Translations under genes and position numbers: made by a program | NCBI GenBank assembly: GCA_025093555.1 | Contig: JAIWNF010000149.1 | Coordinates: 1-24,022, forward strand | Reading direction: 5' to 3' | Length of the DNA stretch: 24,022 nt | Source of the DNA: Circinella umbellata | Taxonomy: Eukaryota > Mucoromycota > Mucoromycetes > Mucorales > Lichtheimiaceae | The notes under the pieces: generated by a model | Seen by the model: only the letters and a program-made list of their open reading frames with translations | Told to the model about the DNA's origin: nothing | Databases searched by the model: none | Shown here: positions 1-11,541 of the stretch, piece by piece | Layout: every line of letters begins with the position of its first letter | Numbering within the stretch: position 1 is the stretch's first letter

Positions 1-2148
1 ATGTTATTCATTGCTGTTGTTAGCGTACAGTTCATTATAAAAAAAAAACAGTAAGAGATTTAACAATGATATTGAATACATTACATTAACCAACAAATAT
101 TCAACAAGGGAATGTAGGTTTCGCTGATTGTTTGACCACTACATTATATTCATTCTTGACTTGTAAAATACTTCAGGCACATACCGTTCATGAGATACAC
201 TTTCATGAACGCGCATAACTGATGGTTTTCGCTGGGTTCAATAATGTCCGCATCTTTAATGCTGTTGCTGTTTCAGATACTTGATATGCCTGACATCAAT
301 ATTCCCTTCCAAATCACCGGAAACAACACATGTCAAGAATTTTGATCCATATTTGCCTGTAGCGAATGTTTACAAGGACTTGGGTGGCGTTTTTGCATTT
401 CGGCAGCAAGGCACATTCAAGAGAAGATAAAAGTAGGAATCCACATGTCGCTTTGGAAAAACAGTACCCTTTCCGGTGCCATCATCATCAAAATCTGTGA
501 AAAGCATTCCCACAATGGAGAGGCCACATGCTTCTGCTACTTTTTGACCCTTGTTTGTTCTTCATCCCATGGTAATGCTAATTGATACCATCCACGTGAT
601 CCTCTTGAGGAGGTTCATAAATGGCTTCTACAACGGCTTTGATTCCAAAGGGGCTTCCAAAGGGTTCATAACGACCATAAAGATATCCAATTCTTTGACA
701 GCCTGTACTACGCCATGAGTTTAAAAATGTATCGATTAATCCAGCAGATGAAAACTCAATATGATCAACCATACGGTAGGTCTATTTTTTTTCATGATCA
801 GTCAAAGAGGAACACAGACACAGACATCCCAAAAATTATCATTACTCTTTCCCCCCAAACCTCTTTCCATCCTTCTTTTATACATACCTGTCTTTGTAAA
901 GTAATTGCACTTGGCTGACACTTTGTACAGATACCTTCTGGCCAAGGAGCATGTCCACCCGTACATGGTACTTTAACTTTATAGTTTGGCTCTTCCAAAG
1001 GTGGTAGTTGTTTTAAAACATCTGATGACGGAGCACTTGTTTGTTTAGCAGCACCAATTTGTCGTAAATAAGCATGAAAAGACATGTGCTTAATTTTGTT
1101 TTCTTCTAGATATCTTTGATCGTATGGCTTTTATATATATACATAGTCTATTAGCATATGTGTCTCGCCGTATGTTTTACTAAGCTATTATCATTACCTC
1201 TAATGGCATACAATAATCGCACATTGCATTATCACCATGACGACAGCTGTATATACAAATAATCATAATAAAATGTCACAATCCAAATTTAGAGAAAGTT
1301 CGTCAATGTGAGAAAGATATGTCCATCCACCTATATCCCTATCATCCACATCCCCCATGATCTCCACAGACACACACTTACAAATCAGTATCTCTTGGTC
1401 TCTTAATAAGTCCACGTTGTTTTTCGAGAAAATTATCTACTTCATCCTGTTTTATAGATTGAAGATCATCAATCGGAATATATCCCGAAGAATCTTTAGG
1501 TTTCGGTTGTTGTGCAGCTGCGGTAGAAGATGAAGAAGAGCTTCCTCTGTGGTACTTGTTGATTCAGGAAATGAAACGTAGACAATATCACCATGTCTAT
1601 ATATAAATATATTGCCAACAAGAAAAAAAAAGAAGATTAATGAAACAGAGAGCTAGTTCTTGTGTGATAGCCATTTAAACCATATTGAATAAGCATTTCT
1701 TTTTTCCTTCCTCCAATTTCTACTCAAAGTTTTCCAAATATTAAAGAATAAAACCTTACTTTAATTCAGTAGAACCAATGGTTTTTTCTTTAAGTTGTAC
1801 AATAGGTGTAGCTGAATCAGGGCTAGGTTGATTACCAACTGCAATCGTATCGGCATTATCAAGTTTCAGAGTTGACGCGATCTTTTGAAGAAGTGAAGAA
1901 GGGTTCATTAAGAGGGGTTTTTTTAGTTATATATTGTTCTGTCCCATAACTACCTCAATATAATATATACCTTTTCTGCTAAAGAAGCAAAAGTATCGGT
2001 TGGCTCGACTTGGATTCGGCTCATACCCTCTTTTGATCGAATTCGAAGAAGCTATAATGAGGTAGAGCGATGAACAGTAAAATATACAATTGATGATAAG
2101 AAAGAAGAACGAGTTTTTTTTTGTTTTGTTGGATAAATAGCATACCAT
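1..2148 (-). pseudogene. NPL4: NPL4 left-arm copy, 3'-truncated and frameshifted
   Basis: This is the reverse-complement copy of the NPL4 gene described at 21474-24022. Its start codon is at 2148-2146, again directly followed by a GTATGC intron donor. Base 1 lies in the intron after the exon for the MPN-like region, so the 3' part is missing. The reading frame is broken by small indels absent from the right copy, for example around 640-668, where the right arm encodes a Tyr-Leu-Glu-Val-Pro-Leu stretch and this copy shifts frame and returns. The breaks look like sequencing or consensus errors rather than decay, because introns, splice sites and most codons are preserved. Confidence 0.85.
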
Positions 2149-2406
2149 GATTCTTTTCTTTCTCTCTTTTTTATTATTATACTATGAAAACGAAATATAT
2201 GGAATAGAAATGGAGGAAATGATCAAAAGAAAAGAAAAGAAAGAAATATATTACATATACGCGCGCCTATTCACAATTTTTTTTATATCGGGACAAAATT
2301 ATATAATGTACGTACACACGTAGACGTTTTAAACCATATTTGAAAATTACATATGAACCCAGCAAATCATGCAAAATAAAAAAAACAGCACAATTTATTT
2401 ATTTTT

Positions 2407-4401
2407 TTATCCAATAAAGTTTCTTAATCGATATTCGAATCTAGTTAATGAAACTTGTAAATAACTAATATCTACATCGATTAAACAAGCAGCAAGTTCT
2501 AGAAGAGTTCGATACTCTTCCGACATTATTTTAGCCCGATAAATTGCTGTTTTTCTTTTTTTGAAATGTAATATCATAAACAGATGGTGAATTACTAATT
2601 TGATCTTTAGCCTTCTTTAAATCCAAACAATTCAAAAAGTTCAAGTCTTGAAGTTGTTCTGATGGTAAATAAATCAAATCGAATTGCTTATTGAATTGTT
2701 TCCCAGTAGAAGAAACTTCTTTTTTGAATGTGAGACCTATTATTTTTAAAGACATATATGCTTAGAATATGATAATGATATAAAAAGATTATTAATTGCT
2801 ATTTTACCTTCTTTTTTTGTAAAATTGGCTATTTGAAGCATTCGAACAAGATTTTCAAGAAACGCAATGTTCACTTGAGAATTTCACCATTCATCGCCAT
2901 CAACCTAGTAAAACAACAACAATAAATAAATGCTTATAGTCAGTTTCTCTGTTTTCCATACTACTAGCTTTGTTATTATTTACCTTTTTCTCTTGATATT
3001 TTTACATTGATGTATACTAGATTGTATATTTTTAATAATGGATTCTTTTGATGGTGCTGTTGGTAAAGGTCGATTTTTTTGCCTTCAGGTCGATCATCCA
3101 GATAGTAAGTATTTTGATAACCATAACCATACATATGACAGCTTGAATATCATCATTTTTATCTTTAGTTTTTGAAATATTTGTCATGTTTCACCATACT
3201 CTTTTGCATCTTTTGGAGAAACGCTTGCATGACTTCGAAATGTATCTATTCGTTTGAAGATTAGAAATAAAAAAGATAAAAATGAACGAGATAGTACATG
3301 TATAGATATAAATATTTACCTGGTAGACCAAAATGAGGATATAACCGATGAAGTAAACCAGGAACATTCTCATTTGAAAATTTAAGTCCACAATGTTTTT
3401 CAAAACAAATTTGATAGCGACGTAAGTCTTTATTCAAGACAGAAATATACGGTATATATTTGAGTGTGTAAATAGTAGCTCGATCGAGACGTCGGACCAC
3501 TCTGTCTGGTATTTGGTATAGCGTATCCATATAAGGAAGCTGTAATGTTTGACACCATCGACGAATATCAGAAAATAAAACTGGAAGACGTGCCATTTGA
3601 ATGTTAAAAATAAAAATATAATGATATGAGCGTATCGTAATTGTGGCCATTCATATATTCCTTCATTGTCATCTTTGTCATTATCATTATAGTCATTATC
3701 GTTGCCATCGTTGCCATCGTTACTGTTGTCATGTGCATCCTTTCCTTTTTTCTGTTGATGTCGTTGCTTTTCTTCATTAATATGGTTTTGTACTTCTTTA
3801 TCAAATGGATCATCGCCATCGAAATCAACACCTAATTCATCTTCCAAAGTTCTTGATGGCATGGGCATTGTTTTCAAAACGTTTCCAGTTATTGACTGTT
3901 GTTGTGATTGTTGACTGTGATCAAAGTGATCATCATCTTCAGTATCAAATATATCAAAAGTAATTGATTTTTCACTGCCAATAACATAAATTTCCCATAT
4001 TGATTGCGCAATTATTTGAATATTTTCTGGAAAACCGAATTCACGAACACAATATTCGACTATTAAATTTAATCCAGTTTGACAGACTTGAACAATGACA
4101 CTTTCTCGATCCATACCCGTATACCCTAAAAAAAAGTAAGAAAGTCAGATAAAAAATTATGTGTCGTTTAATCAATTAAAACCCTAATTCATTGACCCAT
4201 ATGACTTACGATCATCTTCGTTATCAACATGTTTGAGTCCTTTTACTCGTTTCGTCTTCTACCGGTATAAATTATTCCATCATCTTGGGTTTGTTCTATC
4301 CAACCGAGTAATACGTGACCATTCTTGCATACCATTGTACCGTCAGACTTTTTTTTAAAACGTCTTGTTCCACATCGTTCACAAGGTTCTTTTCTTCTCA
4401 T
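2407..4401 (-). pseudogene. RRN7: RRN7 left-arm copy, frameshifted
   Basis: This is the mirror copy of the intact RRN7 gene at 19213-21215. The start codon is at 4401-4399 and the stop at 2409-2407. The five-exon layout is recognisable, but single-base indels break the frame. One clear case is a missing base in a short C run near 3593-3594 (GGG in the right arm, GG here), which shifts the conserved segment before the conserved Arg-Leu-Pro residues. The zinc-ribbon exon and splice sites are otherwise retained. I treat this as an error-bearing duplicate of one gene, not as a second functional gene. Confidence 0.85.
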
Positions 4402-4416
4402 GTTCGTTCTGTTGTT

Positions 4417-4439
4417 TGTGTGTGTGTGTGTGTGTGTGT
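4417..4439. repeat. (TG)n microsatellite
   Basis: A run of alternating T and G lies just upstream of the RRN7 start (minus-strand gene). The mirror (CA)n tract at 19172-19196 is about two bases longer. Confidence 0.9.
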
Positions 4440-4696
4440 TGTTGTTGGTGGTATATAGTTACAAATATAAAAAAGAAAGGGAGAAAAATGTAATATACAA
4501 ATTATAATGCGCGCTTGTGTGTGCGTGTGCGTGTTATGAATAAAGGTGAAAATAATAATGAAAGCTTTCTTGTGTATTGTATTTTTAAAAGAGAAAAAAG
4601 TTAATGAATTGAATTGAATTGGAATGAATGAAAAAATAGAATAAAAAATGTACAAAAGTAATAAAATTGTTATTGTTGTAATGGGAAATAAAAAAA

Positions 4697-4924
4697 TTAG
4701 TTTTTTCCTTTATTCTCTCGATCTTCTGCTGAAATGGTATAAGCGTTTTCGTCAAGAATTCGATCGAGTTGATATTGAAGATTTTTAACACACGATGCTT
4801 CTACAAACAAATGAGTCTCGTCAAGATCTTCGATCACAAAGTTGCCTTTTTTGTTGAGATTGAGAACTATTTGTTTGACCGTCGTATCACACTCCAACAA
4901 TACACCTTTTACTGCCTTAACCAT
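4697..4924 (-). CDS. TFB5: TFIIH subunit Tfb5 (TTDA/GTF2H5), left copy
   Basis: Single-exon gene of 75 residues, translating identically to the right-arm copy at 18683-18910. It opens with MVKAVKGVLLECD, the typical N-terminus of the TFB5/GTF2H5 family. Family members are about 65-75 residues. The protein stabilises TFIIH, pairing with Tfb2/p52, and acts in nucleotide-excision repair and RNA polymerase II initiation in the nucleus. This is the only named gene intact in both arms, as expected for the shortest target of random indels. It is divergent from VPS27, with 253 nt between the start codons. Confidence 0.93.
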   Translation of the reverse strand: MVKAVKGVLLECDTTVKQIVLNLNKKGNFVIEDLDETHLFVEASCVKNLQYQLDRILDENAYTISAEDRENKGKN

Positions 4925-5177
4925 TAAGAATCGTTAGAGAGATAAAAAAATACTTCTTCTTTTTTCTTTCGGTGCAGAGAGGAAAAAAAAAAAAATGCAA
5001 AATTACTTTTTGGTTCCTGTAATTGGAAACTGGATTATTTTTGTGACTTTGATTGGTCCTTCTCGCTTTTTTTTTTCCCAACTACTTTTTTTTTACTCCT
5101 CCACGTTTCTCTTCTCTAAATTCTCTATTACCACACTTTGCTGCGCGTTCTTCGCATAAAAAACAAAAAAACTTATT
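4925..5177. promoter_or_regulatory. Shared divergent promoter TFB5/VPS27 (left)
   Basis: This 253-nt space separates the oppositely directed starts of TFB5 and VPS27. It is rich in A and T runs and contains an ATTGG (inverted CCAAT) at about 5051-5055, also present in the mirror copy. A CCAAT box in a short bidirectional promoter is common in fungi. Functional assignment is inference. Confidence 0.45.
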
Positions 5178-7726
5178 ATGGTCTCATTGTGGTGGGGTCA
5201 AACTCCTTTAGATGAGCTTATTGGTAAAAAAAAATACTTTTTCTTTCAAACTACATATATATATATATGTATGTATGTGTATGTTTCTACATAAAAAAAA
5301 ATATTATTATATTAGAAAAAGCAACGTCGGAACTCTTACCGGCACACCAAGAAGACGTTGCCCTTCAATTTATGATTAGTGATCAAATTCGTAGTAAAAA
5401 GTTAATGCCAAAGATGCTATGCGTTCCTTACATAAACGTCTCCAACATAAAAATCCAAACGTTCAAATGGCAACGTTATCTGTAAGATTTTTTTTTATGT
5501 ATTAAATACACACGTACATAAAAGGAAAAAAAGAAAAAGAAAAATTACTCATACATTATTATTATATTAGCTCACAGATACTTGTTTGAAAAATGGAGGT
5601 GATCAGTTTGTTCGAGAAATAGCTAGTCGTGAGTTTATGGAAGGTATCTCTTCTATAGTACACTCATCGGTATGTTAAAAGAAAAACATAATGTTTATTG
5701 TTTTGTTTTGGTTATCGAATAAGATGGATATACCACATGGGAATGGGTAAATAAGAATAAGGATAATAATATATATAATATAGAGTACGGATTATAAAGA
5801 TTACGTACATTATCAATTCTTCAAACATGGGCTATCGCAGCCAAAAATACTCCATCGCTTAGTTACTTGACCGATACCTATAATCTTTTTCGCGCAGAAG
5901 GTGTTTCTTTTCCCGAAGTTCAAGAACCAGTGAATTCATTTTTATTAGAGACCATTGCGGTAATTATGTACTCTATGAATACATTCATAGCAACAAGCAA
6001 TGGCTTATTGTTTCACTATTAACACTGTTTATATTTGTATATGACAGCCTCCTGAATGGACGGACTCAGATGTATGTGAACGTTGTAGAACGCCATTTAC
6101 TCTGACTAATCGTAAGGTATTAAGATTTTATATAGACAAATGATCAAAGGATCTGAGGAAGAGGAGAGAAAAAGGTATTTGTAACAAAATTGAACGAGTA
6201 ACTGAAAATTTATATGCGGGGTCATGTTACTTATAGCATCATTGTCGAAATTGTGGTGGAACGTTTTGTCAAGAATGTTCTTCAAAATCATTACCTTTAC
6301 CTCATATGGCAATTGATGAATCTGTTCGAGTATGTTATGGATGTTATATCAAGCTTAAGTTATCGCGTGTTGCTAAGAAAGATGGTCCATTACCACTTTA
6401 TCCAGGTGCACCACCACAATCCGCCGCAGCGCAAGCAACACCTTCATCGGCTCGCACTCCCACAATACTAAACCATTCACAGCCCGCTACAACTAAGACA
6501 ACGGCTAATAATAATAATAATAACATTAATGATGATGATACGCAATTTGAAGAAGATTTGAAGAAAGCTCTTGAATTGTCTAAGATAGACGCTGAACAAA
6601 CTAGTGGATATGGAGGATATAACTCGCCATCACCGTACAATAAGGTGGAAAGCAATAAAACGGCTGAATGGGAACAAACGTCGTCTTTAGTGAACAATAA
6701 TCAACAACAACATAGTGAAGGTCGAGAGGATGAAGAAGATCCAGAATTAGCTGCCGCGATAGCAGCATCATTAAAAGACATGGAAGACGCACAAAAATCT
6801 ACTTTTGAATATTATACTAATCAAAAGGCACCAACAATAAACAACAAAGAATACTCATACAAGTGCAACGACAGGTGTAAAAGGGGATGAACTAACACCT
6901 GTAGAAATGGAAAACATTGAGTTATTTTCATTATTGATGCATCGAATCAATGATTCTGGAAACACGATTGGTAATGACAATCAAATTAATCGTCTTTATA
7001 CTCAAATTGGTACTTTACAACCAAAGTTAGTAAAGAATCTGGATGAAGCGAGTCAAAGATATCGTAAGTACTTATGTATTTATTAAAAATCCAAAAAAAA
7101 AAATATTCATATATTTATTTTACTCATTGCAATCGTACTTAGAAAAATTTGCTGAGTTGCATGAAAAATTGAATATGTCTGTAAAAAAAATATGATCAAT
7201 TACTTCAGCAACGAGTAGCAAATTCTTATAATCGAGGAGCTTTTTCTACAACAGGGACTCAAATTTATGCAGGAGCTCAATACCCTACTACTCCTACTTC
7301 ACCAATACAACAGCAACCTGTTTCTTCTTTGTACCCAACCATCCAACCTCCTACCAATAATTACCCATCCACATATACCACATCTACTCATAACCGTGCT
7401 CCAAATGCACCACCTGTGTCATATCCTTATCAAACCGAACAACCACAACGGCCACGTTGGATCACCAGCACCTCAACAGCAGCAACAATCTGTTCAACCT
7501 CCAATTACCCAAAACATTTCTCAACCTCAATATACACATCAACAATCTCAGCAATTTCAACAACCTTATCCGCAGCAGTTATCACAAACAACCCAAACCA
7601 CAGCAACCCCAACAACCCATGTACCCTTCTGTTCCTAATCATACCCCAACACCTCCTTCATCCCAACCTCAGCAACCAGTCCAACAATCAAAACCTATTG
7701 AAGAAGCACCTTTGATTGATCTATAA
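5178..7726 (+). pseudogene. VPS27: VPS27 left-arm copy, frameshifted
   Basis: This is the mirror of the intact VPS27 gene at 15858-18426, with the same seven-exon structure. Exons start at 5178, 5316, 5571, 5784, 6048, 6237 and 7143, and the stop is at 7724-7726. The frame is lost at several homopolymers and small gaps. The A run at 5396-5400 has five A where the right arm has six. The A run at 7183-7190 has eight where the right has seven. There is an altered stretch near 6837-6850 and a five-base gap near 7448. Splice sites and domain codons are otherwise preserved, so these are most likely consensus errors. Confidence 0.85.
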
Positions 7727-7937
7727 TAAATCTACGTACCTATTTTTTTCTCTTTTCTACTTTTCTTTATCATATATATCAATACAAATATCCATTTTAT
7801 ATTATGTTTTTTGTCTCTTGAATATAAAAACGTGCTTATGTATTTTTTTTAAACTGTCACATGTTATTCATGTACTAGGAAATACTCTACAACTTATTAT
7901 TATTTATTGTAATTAATTATGCTAATTAGCTGCTACT

Positions 7938-8835
7938 TTATCTTTTGTTCATAAGATGGTCCACAGCCATTTGTCGATATGATTCAAGATCAGGTACTTC
8001 AAGACCAACCACTTTAGCAGCATCATCCCATTTCCGGACTTGAACTTTTAATTCAAATAAAGGATCTTCTTCAAACTCTTTCACTTGTTCTGGTGTAAAT
8101 GGGCCACCCTTGATAAATAAAATAGTGTATAAATGGGTCAGTCAGTTCGTCTCATATTCTACTACAGTATACATTTATATTATATATATATATATATATC
8201 CACTGCTATAGCTAAACAAATTCCAGCACTGATGGTATGATTTATAAAAGTCAATGATGGAGACTTTACCTGATACTTTAAAGATAGTTTACTAGCGCCA
8301 CTTAAACTTTCATAGTAACTATGGTCCTTTCCTGTTAGATAACGTTTGACCGGTACATGTGACTCAACTAGTTGAGCCACTTTGTTCGAAAATCCTAGTT
8401 TGCGGAGATATTCAGCACCGATACGTTCATGGCCAGTGACTCCAACACTAATGGTTGAATTGGGAGAAGTGGTAGTAGAATTTGTTGGATCTAGTTCTGC
8501 GAGCGCAGAAGTATCACAGATCATTTGTTTTTGATCGGCAGATGTTGCAAACTGGCCAATATCATGCAAAAGTGCCGCCAATATTGTTTCATCGTCTGCC
8601 TCTATAGAAATAGTTATAGCGTAATAGTATAGTTTTTTTTAGTAATATATACGTATCATATAGTTAACAATGGTAATAAATAATAAAATACGGTACTGGT
8701 CTCTAATGCTTGAGCAGCGGCTTGAAGACTATGTTCAAGTTGGGAAATGTTTTCACCAATATAATCTTGTTTACTGCCATCGATAAGAACTTTGAATACA
8801 GTATCCACAACTTGATTCGAGATTTCAAAATTCAT
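7938..8835 (-). CDS. PhnZ-like HD-domain diiron oxygenase (C-P bond cleavage candidate)
   Basis: Three exons, 8835-8697, 8601-8270 and 8108-7938, with GT-AG introns and continuous phase, give 213 residues. The sequence follows bacterial PhnZ from end to end (about 190 residues in the family). Tyr25 and Glu28 lie in a DYIGE motif matching the PhnZ substrate-gating Tyr/Glu. Metal ligands are His35 (QLEHSLQ), His59-Asp60 (ALLHD), His104 (GHERIGAEYL), His128 with Lys132 (ESHVPVKRYL) and Asp185 (RKWDD). This is the mixed-valence diiron HD-oxygenase set, as in PhnZ and TmpB. PhnZ cleaves (R)-1-hydroxy-2-aminoethylphosphonate to glycine and phosphate. Oddities: an extra Ser/Thr-rich loop at about residues 66-103, and Gln63 where PhnZ has a second-shell His as I recall it. 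No signal peptide is seen, so it is probably cytosolic. It shares a promoter with the PhyH gene at 9615. I chose the Met at 8835 because the upstream in-frame Met adds a non-conserved tail. The exact substrate is inferred. Confidence 0.85.
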
Positions 8836-9192
8836 TCTTTTTTGTATATGGATTATAAATATCTTGTTATAATTAACAAATGAAGGCAATGATATAAAAT
8901 ATTCACTTGATTAATAACATTAAAAGGACAAAAAAAAGAAAAATAATTCGGGGAAACCCTTATAAGGGGCTTTTTGATCTAATTCCGCGGAATGATCCGT
9001 AATTTTCACGTAATCAAATAAGGGAATATACAAGCTTTTGTACAATTATACCTGATTTAGTTCTGATGTTATCATTGTACAAATCGTCATCAGCCCCTGT
9101 CTCAATTTCTCAGTGGGGCATTACCATTATCGATTTTCTACCTTTTTCTTCTTTTTCGCATGATGATAATAAGTTTGGACACCCTTCGAGGC

Positions 9193-9198
9193 CACGTG
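9193..9198. promoter_or_regulatory. CACGTG E-box (Pho4/NUC-1-type core)
   Basis: CACGTG sits in the context GCCACGTGGAA, roughly 360 nt from the HD gene start and 420 nt from the dioxygenase start. Pho4-family bHLH factors bind CACGTG in phosphate-starvation promoters, but other bHLH proteins (Cbf1, USF-like) do too. It is retained in the mirror arm at 14410-14415. Confidence 0.4.
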
Positions 9199-9481
9199 GA
9201 ATCATATAATATTTACCTAGTCATCTTTTTTTTTACGTTCCTAAGTACGTAAAAGTTCCAGGCCCCTCTTTTTTTATTCATTTTTTTAAAAGGTACGTAT
9301 CCTGCAACAGATCTGCTATTTTATGTTGCGCGGGTTCGTGAGAAAACAAACCTATGTAATTGTTTACACAACATGAATCGCTTCAAGCGAGCGCTTCCGA
9401 GGAACGATGTTTTGATATTCTCTTACACTACTTACTTATTTACTGATTTTTATTTTCTACGTATATTTTACATGATACGTA

Positions 9482-9487
9482 TATAAA
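9482..9487 (+). promoter_or_regulatory. TATA box of PhyH gene
   Basis: TATAAA in the context CGTATATAAACTT lies 128 nt upstream of the ATG and is preserved in the mirror arm (14137-14142). The distance fits a TATA element followed by a roughly 100-nt leader. Confidence 0.45.
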
Positions 9488-9614
9488 CTTTTGGAATTTG
9501 CTCTTTTTTTTCCCTTTGTTTCTATAGTAGAACAAACAAACTCTATCCATTACCAAGTCGATCTATCAGCATTACTACTACTTAACAAAGAACAAGCCAA
9601 TCAATCAATTAAGA

Positions 9615-10799
9615 ATGACTAATTCTTCTGTGCAGAATACTCAACCCTATGGCTTATCTACCGAACAACTTGAATCTTATAAAGAAAATGGATATTTGGT
9701 GATCAATGATTTCTTTTCTATTCAAGAACATCAAGCTCTAACAAATTATTGTCATGAGTTCCAAAATTGGGGTAAAGAAAAGGGCAAATGGATGCAATAT
9801 TATGAAACCAATACTATTTCCGGTGAAAATCAGCTATGCCGTACCGAAAATTTTACTCCATTTCATGAAGCCATGTCTGGTTATGTCAAAAGCCAAAGAC
9901 TTTTAGATGTTTTGGAAAAGCTTCACAATGAAAAATATGTATTGTTCAAAGAAAAAGTCAATTATAAACTTCCTGGTGGTGGAGGTACGTTAAAAAAATT
10001 CGTTATTCTTGAAAGAAGAAAATATCATATATCTCTTCATGTAATAGTTTATCCAATTGTTATGTAACGACAGTGGCTAATAATTATATATAATACTAAT
10101 AGGATTTCCTGCTCATCAAGATGCCCCTGCTTTTGTTCAATTTGGTCAATCTTCCCATATGACTGTTATGTTCACTATTGATCCTACTACTGCCGAAAAT
10201 GGCTGTCTAGAAGTTGTACCTGGATCACATAAAAACCAATTTGAACGCGGAATTTTACCACAAGAAAAACATGATGGATCTATTGCTGTTGATTGGTGTA
10301 ATAAACAAGAATGGAAGCCTGTTTATTTACAACCTGTATGACGTTCATTACTTTTATTACTAGCAGCAGAGCTGTTGTTGTTCAACTGAATAATGTGTAT
10401 ATAGCGCAATGCTAAGTTAAAAAAAAACCAAAAAGCTAATATACACATGTTCTTTCTTTTCCTTTGTTATCATCTTCTTCTCTATTATTTAGGGATCTGT
10501 TCTTATTTTTGGTGCTTATCTTGCTCATCGGTCTGGTAATAACAATACCAATAATTCTAGAATTGCTGTTTATTTGACTTATAATGCAGCTCGTGAAGGT
10601 GATATGCGTGATCATTATTATGCTGAAAAACGAAAACTTTTTCCACCATCGTATGAACGTGAAGAGGGAAAAGATTATAGTAAGTTACTGTGTTCTCTAT
10701 ACTTATTGTGTTCATTACTTGACTTATTATATAACATTAATTTGTTTATTAGGTGAAGGGGCTGTTATTTACAATCTTGCTACCCCAATCAAATCATAA
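9615..10799 (+). CDS. PhyH-family Fe(II)/2-oxoglutarate dioxygenase, PhnY-like
   Basis: Four exons, 9615-9984, 10103-10335, 10493-10679 and 10753-10799, with GT-AG introns, join in phase to 278 residues. The jelly-roll 2OG oxygenase signature is complete. His128-x-Asp130 lies in FPAHQDAP, the distal His213 is in GAYLAHRSG, and the 2OG-binding Arg224 follows in SRIAVYLTYN. The C-terminal block (YY-x2-KR-x3-PP, then GKDYS and YNLATPI) resembles bacterial PhyH proteins encoded beside HD oxygenases, as I recall them. PhnY hydroxylates C1 of 2-aminoethylphosphonate using O2 and 2-oxoglutarate, making the PhnZ substrate. This gene is divergent from a PhnZ-like gene, which is the main argument for a PhnY role, since PhyH enzymes alone act on many substrates (acyl-CoAs, ectoine and others). 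No targeting signal is evident and there is no C-terminal PTS1 (it ends in Ile-Lys-Ser). Confidence 0.85.
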
Positions 10800-11541
10800 T
10801 TTTATTAAATCATATGATTTTTGTATGTCACTATGTTATTATACAACTTTTCTATCTATCCGTCACACCCACACTTTTTTTATTAATATTTTACAGTATT
10901 TCTTTCAATAAAATATACAACCTCTTTTATATATAATTGTATCATACACGGTAGATATATTGATATTTTCTTCTTCTATATTATTAGCATTCAAGCGTTA
11001 TTTAATTACGTATACAATATGATATATAATAACCGCCAAGCGATAATAATAAATAGTACATAAATGAGAACATTGCTTTTTGATACGTATCGATATAATA
11101 CGTGCGTAGTTGAATTGAGGAACGCTGACAATATCTTCTCATTTATTATAGTTTTATACAAAGAAAAAAACTTCTAACACTTATTATTGTACTAGTATAA
11201 TTATATAATCATATGTATTTTTTGTTGATTCTTGATAAGGATACGTATAGTGCCGTTAAATAAAACATTATAATTTATACTACAAAAAGTCTCTGTTTGC
11301 TTAAATTTGTACCCAATTTAAATGTCTTGAAGGGGGGGGGTTAAAAAAAAAACTCAATTTATTTATTATAATGATCGGGATTCCTTTTTCTTTGGATATT
11401 ATATCTGATATATGATGATAAACAAAAACAAAAAGGAGTCTGATAGGTATAAGAATATAAGACACGTCATATGACTTGGGTTACTTGAAATAAGAAATGA
11501 CCCGGGGGTGTTACATACCGGGAAATAGAATTGATAATAGA
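10800..11541. other. AT-rich intergenic stretch (left)
   Basis: This is the space between the 3' end of the dioxygenase gene and the 3' end of the central ORF. It is AT-rich, with AATAAA-like sequence near 10908 (CAATAAAATA) that could serve as a polyadenylation signal. A run of nine G (11332-11340) and short TA repeats occur. No gene seen. Confidence 0.6.

Larger units (their letters stand above)
8836..9614. promoter_or_regulatory. Divergent promoter of the PhnZ-like/PhnY-like pair (left)
   Basis: This 779-nt gene-free region separates the two divergent start codons. It contains a CACGTG E-box (9193-9198), a TATAAA element 128 nt before the dioxygenase ATG, and several T/A-rich runs. The mirror region is 14015-14740. 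No ORF with coding character was seen here. Co-regulation of the two genes is inferred from geometry. Confidence 0.6.

Noticed and set aside
3641..3835. ORF of Ile/Val/Met-rich protein on the plus strand (and its mirror at 19780-19974), looking like a membrane peptide
   Set aside because: It is the antisense of the RRN7 Asn/Asp repeat linker. The hydrophobic run is a by-product of GAT/AAC repeats read backwards.
6398..6697. Minus-strand ORF of 99 codons opposite VPS27 (mirror 16889-17188)
   Set aside because: Antisense shadow of the intact VPS27 exon with FYVE end and ubiquitin-interacting motifs. No independent coding signal.
10103..10335. Dioxygenase as peroxisomal phytanoyl-CoA hydroxylase
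   Set aside because: No PTS1 or PTS2 was seen, and the neighbour is a PhnZ-like oxygenase. The phosphonate role fits the context better, though it remains unproven.
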